Origin: Nitratifractor sp.
GTDB taxonomy: Bacteria > Campylobacterota > Campylobacteria > Campylobacterales > Sulfurovaceae
Direction of reading: 5' to 3'
Length of the DNA: 8,346 bases
NCBI GenBank assembly: GCA_015485845.1
Contig: WFSU01000094.1
Span: 1 to 8,346, forward strand
The translations under genes and the position numbers were made by a program. The notes beneath the pieces were generated by a model that was given only the letters and a program-made list of their open reading frames with translations, had not been told where the DNA came from and did not search any database. Below are positions 1 to 5,130 of this stretch, one piece after another (within the stretch, counting starts at the first letter, position 1; the number at the start of each line of letters is the position of its first letter).

Positions 1-12
1 ATGTAGTAAAAA

Positions 13-80
13 TGCTAACAAATCAGAGTAGCCAATAAATTACCTAGCGGCAATTTATTGGCTATCTTCAGTCGTTATAA
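13..80 (+). other. attC recombination site of an integron cassette array
   Basis: The top strand can fold into a classical attC hairpin. The inverse core R'' is at 13-19 (TGCTAAC) and the core R' at 74-80 (GTTATAA); TAAC pairs with GTTA. An unpaired spacer follows (20-24 against 68-73). A25-G26-A27 then pairs with T65-C66-T67, G28 is left extrahelical, and a perfect 13-bp stem joins 29-41 to 52-64 around a 10-base loop. A single unpaired purine in an otherwise continuous stem is what integron integrases use to recognise the bottom strand. The length of about 68 bases is within the family range. Exchange would occur between G74 and T75. R' departs from GTTRRRY at two positions. The orientation agrees with the plus-strand genes that follow. 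The upstream half belongs to a cassette that ends at the left edge of the window. An ordinary hairpin terminator is the alternative, but there is no T-tract after the stem. Confidence 0.75.
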
Positions 81-113
81 TTACAGTTTACCAAACCAAC
101 ATACAAATTTAGA

Positions 114-119
114 TATACT
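114..119 (+). promoter_or_regulatory. Possible cassette promoter, -10 box TATACT
   Basis: TATACT lies 25 bases before the DUF4160 start codon in an AT-rich leader, and transcription would begin near 126. No good -35 hexamer is at the usual distance, which is common in Campylobacterota promoters. Having its own promoter would free the cassette from an upstream integron promoter. The low GC content makes chance -10 matches likely. Confidence 0.4.
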
Positions 120-144
120 CTAATTAGCTAAAAAAAGAGTCAAA

Positions 145-450
145 ATGCCTAAAATATTTGAATACCTTGGAATTACTATAATGTTTTACAGCAATGAGCA
201 TGAACCAATTCATGTTCATGGTAAATATCAAACTTTTGAATCAAAAGCAGATTTCATTATTGTTGATGGAAAAATAATTGATATTAAAATAAAAGATGTA
301 AAAGGTAAAAGACCACTTCCAAAAAAAGAGTTAAGAGAATTTAAAAACTTCGTTAATAAATTCAAAGATGATATTGTTCAGAAATGGGTAGATTATTTTG
401 TTTATCACAAATCAGTACAATGTATCAAAATTGAAGGAAAGGTAAAATAA
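145..450 (+). CDS. DUF4160 domain protein (cassette gene 1, toxin-antitoxin-like)
   Basis: A 101-residue soluble protein of the DUF4160 family (PF13711). The signature is EHEPIHVHG at residues 18-26, matching the family's YSNEHEPxHVH core. It is preceded by the usual N-terminal strands (PKIFEYLGITIMFYSN) and followed by a basic helical C-terminal half. The length is slightly above the usual 70-100 residues. The start at 145 is supported by AAAGAG five bases upstream. The histidine/acidic motif is the only plausible active or metal-binding site, but no activity is established. The gene is followed after 3 nt by a DUF2442 gene. This pairing recurs in bacterial genomes and is often predicted to be a toxin-antitoxin-like module; which partner would be toxic is not known to me. 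Its low GC and position in an integron cassette point to horizontal transfer. The family call is firm and the function is open. Confidence 0.88.
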   Translation: MPKIFEYLGITIMFYSNEHEPIHVHGKYQTFESKADFIIVDGKIIDIKIKDVKGKRPLPKKELREFKNFVNKFKDDIVQKWVDYFVYHKSVQCIKIEGKVK

Positions 451-453
451 ATT

Positions 454-708
454 ATGTCTAAATTAATTTCAATAGAAAAAGCTAAATATATTAATGATTA
501 TAAAATATCATTATTATTCAATGATGGTAAAGAAAATATATTAGATTTTAAAAATTTTATTGCTCAATCACAACATCCAGATATTAAAAAATATGAAGAC
601 TTAAGTTTATTCAAAAAATTCAATTTAGAGTATGGTGAACTTGAATGGAATGATTATGATTTGGCTTTTCCTGTATATGATTTATATAAAGGTTCAATCG
701 AACATTAA
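454..708 (+). CDS. DUF2442 domain protein (cassette gene 2, partner of DUF4160)
   Basis: An 84-residue protein with the DUF2442 (PF10387) pattern. A YKISLLFNDG strand-turn (residues 16-25) is followed by the ENILDF strand (27-32), a phenylalanine-rich middle (LFKKFNLEYG), GELEWN at 61-66 (family pattern G-x-hydrophobic-x-W), and DLAFPVYDLY at 69-78 near the end. It starts 3 nt after the DUF4160 stop, behind AAGGAAAGG (434-442), so the two are surely co-transcribed. The stop lies 2 bases before the inverse core of the terminal attC, the tight packing typical of integron cassettes. DUF2442 proteins are small, lack catalytic motifs, and are commonly predicted as the antitoxin-like partner of DUF4160; this is inference from gene pairing, not proven biochemistry. 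Codon use is strongly A/T-biased, like its partner and unlike all genes to the right. Confidence 0.87.
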   Translation: MSKLISIEKAKYINDYKISLLFNDGKENILDFKNFIAQSQHPDIKKYEDLSLFKKFNLEYGELEWNDYDLAFPVYDLYKGSIEH

Positions 709-710
709 AA

Positions 711-726
711 TTATAACAAATCAGAG
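711..726 (+). other. Left half (R''-L'') of a second, truncated attC site
   Basis: TTATAACAAATCAGAG repeats TAACAAATCAGAG (16-28) of the first attC exactly over 13 bases, with repeat starts 698 bases apart. TTATAAC is the exact reverse complement of GTTATAA at 74-80. These bases therefore correspond to R'', spacer and L'' of an attC placed just after the last cassette gene. I searched 727-900 by eye for a complementary L' arm and a GTT-type core and found neither. The right half appears to be deleted or decayed, which would make the cassette non-excisable at this end. Confidence 0.62.
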
Positions 727-735
727 GAGAGGAAC

Positions 736-762
736 AAGCTAAAACTGTGATTTTTCGAGCTT
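736..762 (+). terminator. Possible weak terminator after the cassette genes
   Basis: AAGCT (736-740) and AAAA (741-744) pair with TTTT (752-755) and AGCTT (758-762), with a two-base bulge (CG) and a short loop. TTATT follows on the plus strand. The stem is AT-rich and imperfect, so termination would be weak. It lies 28 bases after the DUF2442 stop. In the other direction it is over 80 bases beyond the end of the minus-strand ATPase gene and could serve both. Confidence 0.35.
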
Positions 763-847
763 TTATTGTGTCAAGTCAGATACTTTAAAGACCGAATATA
801 TCTTGCACAATATCGCGTGTCCCTCACTTTAGGCGCTACAAACACAT

Positions 848-2170
848 TCACCCAAGCAACTCCCTCCGCATATCCTCCATCGAAAACCCCCGAAACACCA
901 CCTCATATCCCCGATGTTTCTGCAGCAGTTTTTCCGCTTTTTTCTCCAAACGTTTCAGATCAATCCTCTCGGGATTTCGCTTCACCTCTGCGATGAGCAT
1001 CTTTTTCTCATCCTCATTGACCGCGACGATGTCGATCTCGTTTTGGTTTCCTTTTTCCCAGTAGGTACCGATAGCGGAAAATGCCCCGGTAGTCTTGAGC
1101 CGTTCGATGAAAAATTTCTCCAGAAACCTGCCGCTGTAGGTAGCAAAATCCCGCTGGACGATGGATCGGACGTAGGCGTAGTTTTCGATCTCGATGGCTG
1201 AGCGGTTCTTGTAGATGAAACGGAACCAGAAGTGGAAAAAGTTGTCGATGATCTCGTACTTGAGCGTCCGGCTCCCCTCTTTGGCGAAAATCGGCTTGAT
1301 TTTTTTGATGAGGGTGTATTCGTTTTCCAGTCTGTCCAGATATCCGCCGATGTTTTTCCCCAGTATGCTCTCGATCTCGGAGCGGGACGTTTTGGAGGAC
1401 GCGATGAGTGAGAGGATGGAAAAGTAGGTGGTGTACTCCCTGCCAAACTCCTCGATGAGTAGGTTCTTCCCCTCATCGATAAACAAAGAGTTCTCATCAA
1501 ACACCATCGCCAACTGCGCCTCGAAAGTCAAAGCACCGTTGTCCACAAATAACTCGACATATTTGGCAACACCACCGGTCAGGATGTAAAACGAGAGCAA
1601 ATCCTCATCGCTGTATCCGGGGTGATTGTCAGCCAGAATCTCCTGGAGGGTCTCTACGCCAAAAGGCTTGAGGTGTATCTTGTGATCGGCACGGCCGAAG
1701 AGGGGTTCTTTTTTGTCTTCAAATATCTTTTTCATCAGTGAGTAGATCGATCCGCTCAGGATGAGGTTCATGTGACTTCGATCCTTGTGGCTGTCCCAGA
1801 TGTTCTGCATATCGGCATAAAGGGTACTGTTGATCGCCAAAAACTCTTGAAATTCGTCAATGACGAGAGTAAACGGCGTGTTTTTGGCAAGGTTCATCAT
1901 GTAGGCAAAAAGATCTCTGAACTTGTCAAAAGTACCAAAGACTTCGATCCCAAGTTCATTTTGGATGATGGTAACAAACTCTTCACAAAGCAGTGCCTCG
2001 TTTTTCTTCGAAATGAACAGATAGACCCTTTGGGGGTACGCTTCTTTGATAAGTTTTGTCTTGCCGATCCGTCTGCGTCCTACGATGACCGTCATGCGTG
2101 AAGAGCGTACTGCATCCTCCCCGATCTTCCTCAGATAGGCTAACTCTTTTTTTCTGTTGTAAAACTTCAT
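848..2170 (-). CDS. PF01637-type P-loop ATPase with C-terminal DUF234 (PD-(D/E)XK-like) domain
   Basis: A 440-residue two-domain protein. The N-terminal part is an ATPase of the prokaryotic/archaeal STAND-like group (PF01637): Walker A GRRRIGKT at residues 31-38, Walker B TLVIDEFQ at 101-108 (D105, E106), and a sensor-like LSGS at 138-141. A helical, probably winged-helix middle follows (about 245-295). The C-terminus matches DUF234, with FFHFWFRFIY at 311-320 and a nuclease-like EID (378-380) ... EVK (395-397) arrangement. There is no signal peptide or membrane segment. I start it at ATG 2170 because AGAGGT lies 7 bases upstream; an in-frame ATG 30 bases earlier lacks a ribosome site and overlaps the palindrome at 2197-2211. 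The substrate and role of this family are unknown. The conserved acidic and lysine residues suggest the nuclease fold may be active. It follows ypfJ on the same strand after a 143-nt gap and probably has its own promoter. Confidence 0.9.
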   Translation of the reverse strand: MKFYNRKKELAYLRKIGEDAVRSSRMTVIVGRRRIGKTKLIKEAYPQRVYLFISKKNEALLCEEFVTIIQNELGIEVFGTFDKFRDLFAYMMNLAKNTPFTLVIDEFQEFLAINSTLYADMQNIWDSHKDRSHMNLILSGSIYSLMKKIFEDKKEPLFGRADHKIHLKPFGVETLQEILADNHPGYSDEDLLSFYILTGGVAKYVELFVDNGALTFEAQLAMVFDENSLFIDEGKNLLIEEFGREYTTYFSILSLIASSKTSRSEIESILGKNIGGYLDRLENEYTLIKKIKPIFAKEGSRTLKYEIIDNFFHFWFRFIYKNRSAIEIENYAYVRSIVQRDFATYSGRFLEKFFIERLKTTGAFSAIGTYWEKGNQNEIDIVAVNEDEKKMLIAEVKRNPERIDLKRLEKKAEKLLQKHRGYEVVFRGFSMEDMRRELLG

Positions 2171-2196
2171 GACCAAGACCTCTATTGGCGTAACTA

Positions 2197-2211
2197 CCAT
2201 TACTGTAATGG
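2197..2211. promoter_or_regulatory. Perfect 15-base palindrome, likely operator of the ATPase gene
   Basis: CCATTAC-T-GTAATGG is a perfect dyad. The flanks (GTAA at 2190-2193, TTAC at 2214-2217) extend the symmetry imperfectly. It lies at the predicted transcription start and 27 bases before the ATPase start codon, a usual place for a repressor site. The regulator is unknown. Confidence 0.45.
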
Positions 2212-2216
2212 ATATT

Positions 2217-2222
2217 ACTATA
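2217..2222 (-). promoter_or_regulatory. Possible promoter of the ATPase gene, -10 TATAGT
   Basis: Read on the minus strand, TATAGT lies in an AT-rich stretch directly before the palindrome at 2197-2211. This places transcription start near 2210. There is no convincing -35 sequence. Confidence 0.4.
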
Positions 2223-2269
2223 ATTTGGCTGAAGAAGATGTTGATTTCCGACGATCATAAAAGGCTATG

Positions 2270-2287
2270 CAGGCGGCGCACCGCCTG
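2270..2287 (-). terminator. GC-rich hairpin after ypfJ, possible terminator
   Basis: CAGGCGG (2270-2276) and CCGCCTG (2281-2287) form a perfect 7-bp stem with a 4-base loop, 27 bases past the ypfJ stop. On the minus strand a TTTT follows only after about ten bases, so this is not a canonical intrinsic terminator. It may mark the 3' end of the ypfJ message. Confidence 0.42.
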
Positions 2288-2313
2288 AGATATCTATGAC
2301 GATACGTTTGGGG

Positions 2314-3204
2314 CTATTTGAACGTATCGCACGCCCGCAGATCCCCTTTGACAAACCCTTGCTTGAACCATGCCATCCGCTGCCTGGAGCTTCCATGTGT
2401 AAAGCCGTCGGGGCGAACATACCCTGTAGCTTCTTTCTGCAACTTGTCATCCCCGATCTTGCTGGCGGCATTGAGTGCTTCTTCAATGTCCCCGGGTTCA
2501 AGGATATGGAAACGCTTCTGCGCATAGTGTGCCCATACACCGGCATAGCAATCAGCCTGAAGCTCCACACGCACCTGCAAGTGATTGGCCTGGGTTTCGC
2601 TGCGCACCCGCTGTTTCATCCGCTGTACTTGATCGAGCGTCCCTTGCAAATCCTGAACATGATGCCCGATCTCATGTGCCAAAACATATGCCTGTGCGAA
2701 ATCCCCCGGTGCATTGTGACGACGTGCCAACTCATCGAAGAAGCCAAGATCGAGATAAACCTTTTTGTCCGCCGGACAATAAAACGGCCCCATTTGGGCG
2801 CTGGCATGTCCGCATCCACTGTGGGTACTGCCCCGGTAGAGCACCAGCGTCGGTTTGGTGTATTTCAGCCCGTATTTTGGGAGGATACTACTCCAGACAT
2901 CTTCGGTATCTTTGAGGACTGTTTTGATAAATTTGGCTTCTTTCGTCTCTTCATCCTTGCTCAAGTGGGAGGAGGAAGCGCCACCGCCCATACCGACAAG
3001 GCTCAATGGATTAAAACCACTAAAATACGCCAAAGCACCTACCCCGAGTACCATCAATCCAAATTTACTCCGAAGCAACGGCTTGATCAGCGGCCAGAGC
3101 ATCATCATCATTCCCATTGAAGGCAATCCGCGCCCCCCACCACCGCCGCCACTGCTACGGCGATCTTCTACATTTGTACTCTCTTCCCGGTCTTCCCAAC
3201 GCAT
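2314..3204 (-). CDS. ypfJ: YpfJ-family neutral zinc metallopeptidase, membrane-anchored
   Basis: A 296-residue member of the putative neutral zinc metallopeptidase family (PF04228), close in length to E. coli YpfJ. The N-terminus MRWEDREESTNVEDRR is the family signature. A six-glycine run follows (19-24), then one hydrophobic segment at about 47-62 that should anchor the protein, with the catalytic domain probably on the outer face of the inner membrane. The zinc site is HEIGH at 177-181, with the third ligand in VELQAD (E214/D218). FTHGSSRQR (268-276) is a conserved C-terminal motif. Cysteines at 131, 143, 219 and 292 may form disulfides. ATG 3204 has AAAGGA at the right distance and a TATAAT box 29 bases upstream. 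The gene is divergent from dnaX. The physiological substrate is not known; family membership and peptidase fold are well supported. Confidence 0.93.
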   Translation of the reverse strand: MRWEDREESTNVEDRRSSGGGGGGRGLPSMGMMMMLWPLIKPLLRSKFGLMVLGVGALAYFSGFNPLSLVGMGGGASSSHLSKDEETKEAKFIKTVLKDTEDVWSSILPKYGLKYTKPTLVLYRGSTHSGCGHASAQMGPFYCPADKKVYLDLGFFDELARRHNAPGDFAQAYVLAHEIGHHVQDLQGTLDQVQRMKQRVRSETQANHLQVRVELQADCYAGVWAHYAQKRFHILEPGDIEEALNAASKIGDDKLQKEATGYVRPDGFTHGSSRQRMAWFKQGFVKGDLRACDTFK

Positions 3205-3232
3205 GATATTCCTTTGTAGAGTTGTTTAAAGA

Positions 3233-3238
3233 ATTATA
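3233..3238 (-). promoter_or_regulatory. ypfJ promoter, -10 TATAAT
   Basis: A perfect TATAAT on the minus strand, preceded by GG, lies 29 bases before the ypfJ ATG. It predicts a start near 3226 and a leader of about 22 nt that includes the AAAGGA ribosome site. No clear -35 is seen. Confidence 0.6.
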
Positions 3239-3255
3239 CCGATTGAAAGTAAAAT

Positions 3256-3266
3256 TTGACTACAAT
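3256..3266 (+). promoter_or_regulatory. dnaX promoter, TTGACTACAAT
   Basis: TACAAT (3261-3266), with TGAC directly before it, forms the TTTGACTAnAAT-like element often seen ahead of genes in Campylobacterota. Transcription would start near 3273, leaving a leader of about 27 nt with the AAGGAG site at 3289-3294. It is back to back with the ypfJ -10 box, 22 bases away, so the two promoters share their upstream DNA. Confidence 0.55.
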
Positions 3267-3299
3267 ATCCCCCTATTTACGTTCGAAGAAGGAGTCGAT

Positions 3300-5060
3300 G
3301 TGTCGTTAGCGCTTGCTCGAAAATACCGCCCTTCTACTTTCGACGATCTGGTCGGGCAGGATGCCGTCTCTCAGACCCTTTCACTCGCCCTTGACGGCGA
3401 CCGGCTCTCGCATGCCTACCTCTTTTCGGGGCTGCGCGGCAGCGGGAAAACCTCTACGGCACGGATCTTTGCCAAAGCACTCCTCTGCGAAAAAGGCCCC
3501 TCCTCCAAACCCTGCAACAAATGTGATCACTGCCTCATGGCCAACGAATCGCGCCACATGGACATCATCGAGATGGATGCCGCCTCCAATCGGGGGATCG
3601 ACGATATCAAAGAACTCATCGAACATACCAAGTACAAGCCCAGCGCCGGCCGCTTTAAGATCTTTATCATTGACGAAGTACACATGCTCACCACGCAGGC
3701 GTTTAACGCTCTGCTCAAAACCCTCGAAGAGCCCCCCGACTTCGTCAAATTTATCCTCGCCACTACTGATCCGTTGAAGCTCCCGGCGACGATCCTCAGC
3801 CGCACCCAGCACTTCCGTTTCAAAAAGATCCCCCAGAAACTGGTACTCAATCACCTCCAGCATATCCTCAACCTTGAGGAGGTCGAGTACAACAACGATG
3901 CTCTGGATATCATCGCCCGCAGCGGAGCGGGGAGCCTGAGAGATTCTCTGACACTCCTCGATCAAGCCATCGTCTACTCCAAAAGCCATGTTGACATAGA
4001 GACTGTGACCAATATGCTCGGGATCATCGAGCCTTCCCTGCTCGACACCCTTCTGGATCATATCCAAAACAAAGACGAGGAGAACATCCTCACCTTCATC
4101 CAGCAGGCGAGTGCCTACGAAGCGGAGATGATCATCGATGAATTGACGCTCCATCTCAAAACCATGCTTCTCGAGCGCGATCCCCGATTTTCTCCGATGA
4201 TCATCGACCGATTTTTCCGCACACTGGCGGATGCCAAGGAGATACTCGGTATGGGGAGTGACGGGGAGTTTGTCCTCTCTCTGACCTTGTTCAAAATGGT
4301 TGAGGCACTGCAGATCCGTGACATCGATGCGATGATCCATACCCTGCAGAAGGAGCTCTCCGGAGTCAAGGTGCCTGAGCAGAAGGCATCCAAACCTGCC
4401 CAGGAGCCTGTCCCAACCGCTCCTGCCAAACCGGCCGAAGCACAAAAGATCGAAGAATCCTCAGTCTCTTCTGAAGCTGCCCCGCTGCCTGACAAATCAG
4501 AGCCACCTGCTCATGCACCCATTGCCCAAGAACCAGCGACGGAACCGGCGCCCCCCTCTACCAACTCGGATCAGTCGTCACAGCTCCGATTTAAATCTCT
4601 ACAGGAAAGAATTTACGACCGGGATTATGACCTGGGGAGTTGCTTCGAGCGCAACATCACTTTTGACCATTTCCGCGACCACACCCTTACCTGGACTTCT
4701 GCCGCAGAGGGTGACGACAAAAAAACCCTCATCCAGGGCTGGAGCATCATCAAAATGTTTGTTCAGGAGATTTTCGGCTTCGAGACAAAAATTGTCAATG
4801 TCCCCTCCACTGAACCGAAAAAAAAAACTAACCTCCCCATAACAGAACAAACACCTGCACCCACTGAGCCTCCCAAAGTCGGTTCCATGATCGAAGCGAT
4901 CGAGCTCCCCGACGATCCAAACAGCTGCATCAATCCAGATCCCGGTACCACCGAAGCCAGCCGAGAAAAAGACCCCTCCACGCTCCTTCAGGAACCGATG
5001 GTCAAAGAGATAATCGAGCTTTTTCAGCCCAGGAAAGTGCGAATTGTTCGGAAAAGCTGA
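3300..5060 (+). CDS. dnaX: DNA polymerase III subunit gamma/tau (clamp-loader ATPase)
   Basis: A 586-residue DnaX. The N-terminal AAA+ module begins LARKYRPSTFDDLVGQ and has Walker A GLRGSGKT (44-51), a zinc-binding C63-C72-C75-C78 with canonical spacing, Walker B DEVH (125-128), sensor ATTDP and an SRT arginine-finger motif (167-169, where many bacteria have SRC). Domains II-III run to about residue 360. A Pro/Ala/Glu-rich linker (about 375-432) then leads to a second folded region (about 435-500) and a short tail ending VKEIIELFQPRKVRIV, like the C-terminal polymerase-binding end of tau. DnaX loads the beta clamp and couples polymerase to helicase at the fork. The start is GTG 3300, 5 bases after AAGGAG; the ORF stays open upstream to ATG 3222, but those 26 codons overlap the promoter. 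An A10 run at 4818-4827 suggests a short second product. Confidence 0.96.
   Translation: MSLALARKYRPSTFDDLVGQDAVSQTLSLALDGDRLSHAYLFSGLRGSGKTSTARIFAKALLCEKGPSSKPCNKCDHCLMANESRHMDIIEMDAASNRGIDDIKELIEHTKYKPSAGRFKIFIIDEVHMLTTQAFNALLKTLEEPPDFVKFILATTDPLKLPATILSRTQHFRFKKIPQKLVLNHLQHILNLEEVEYNNDALDIIARSGAGSLRDSLTLLDQAIVYSKSHVDIETVTNMLGIIEPSLLDTLLDHIQNKDEENILTFIQQASAYEAEMIIDELTLHLKTMLLERDPRFSPMIIDRFFRTLADAKEILGMGSDGEFVLSLTLFKMVEALQIRDIDAMIHTLQKELSGVKVPEQKASKPAQEPVPTAPAKPAEAQKIEESSVSSEAAPLPDKSEPPAHAPIAQEPATEPAPPSTNSDQSSQLRFKSLQERIYDRDYDLGSCFERNITFDHFRDHTLTWTSAAEGDDKKTLIQGWSIIKMFVQEIFGFETKIVNVPSTEPKKKTNLPITEQTPAPTEPPKVGSMIEAIELPDDPNSCINPDPGTTEASREKDPSTLLQEPMVKEIIELFQPRKVRIVRKS
4818..4831 (+). promoter_or_regulatory. 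A10 slippery run with adjacent stop in dnaX (candidate frameshift or slippage site)
   Basis: Ten A's encode Lys507-Lys509. Adding one A, or a -1 ribosomal slip, gives one Asn codon and then TAA at 4829-4831, so the product would be 510 residues. Losing one A gives four codons and then TAA at 4840-4842, for 513 residues. Either removes the last ~76 residues. Short dnaX forms made at A-runs are known from E. coli (ribosomal) and Thermus (transcriptional slippage). I see no downstream hairpin or upstream Shine-Dalgarno stimulator, which favours slippage during transcription. Confidence 0.55.
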
Positions 5061-5075
5061 GATATTTTATCGGAG

Positions 5076-5113
5076 CAGCGACTTCAGTCGCTGATATGCG
5101 ACTGAAGTCGCAT
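5076..5113. repeat. Twin mirrored palindromes (REP/BIME-like) between dnaX and hemN
   Basis: CAGCGACTTCAGTCGCTG (5076-5093) and ATGCGACTGAAGTCGCAT (5096-5113) are each an 8-bp hairpin with a 2-base loop. Their 14-base cores (5078-5091 and 5098-5111) are exact reverse complements, so together they can also make one 14-bp stem with loop TGATAT. The element lies in the 70-base gap between convergent genes, a usual place for REP-type repeats. It could halt or stabilise both transcripts, but no T-tract follows on either strand, so it is not a standard intrinsic terminator. Confidence 0.65.
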
Positions 5114-5130
5114 CCCCAAGTTATAGTACC

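Larger units (their letters stand above)
75..735 (+). mobile_element. Integron gene cassette carrying a DUF4160-DUF2442 pair, right end degraded
   Basis: The segment begins at the predicted exchange point of the attC at 13-80 and runs to a second, partial attC at 711-726. Its first six bases, TTATAA, form with the preceding G the exact reverse complement of the R'' (TTATAAC, 711-717) at its own far end. That is the relation expected for one cassette, because in the free circle these two sequences pair within one attC. The DNA is very AT-rich compared with everything after about 800, which supports a separate origin. It holds two small plus-strand genes 3 nt apart, a short leader with a possible promoter, and little else. 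The right boundary is uncertain because the right half of the second attC cannot be found. No integrase gene is in the window, so the site may belong to a cluster of attC sites lacking an integrase or to the end of a complete integron. Confidence 0.68.

Noticed and set aside
29..64. The perfect 13-bp stem as a simple rho-independent terminator
   Set aside because: There is no T-tract on the plus strand, the stem is AT-rich, and the bulged G and flanking cores fit attC much better.
66..74. CTTCAGTCG shared by the attC and the twin palindrome (5082-5090)
   Set aside because: The match is only 9 bases and the surrounding structures are unrelated. In the attC it lies in the unpaired spacer and core. 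Chance is the simplest explanation.
2296..3120. Open frame on the plus strand opposite ypfJ
   Set aside because: It covers the same bases as a full YpfJ with an intact HEIGH site. No ribosome site or domain was seen.
3222..3299. Upstream in-frame ATG extension of dnaX
   Set aside because: The 26 extra codons overlap the promoter and lie outside the family's N-terminus. GTG 3300 has an ideal ribosome site. The ATG at 3298 is out of frame and stops after three codons.
3381..4445. Long open frame on the minus strand opposite dnaX
   Set aside because: It mirrors the well-supported dnaX frame, has no recognisable domain, and is explained by the codon bias of the coding strand.
4719..4725. Seven-A run earlier in dnaX as a frameshift site
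   Set aside because: Neither shifted frame meets a stop promptly: one runs about 28 codons and the other stays open further. The stop placement seen at the A10 run is absent.
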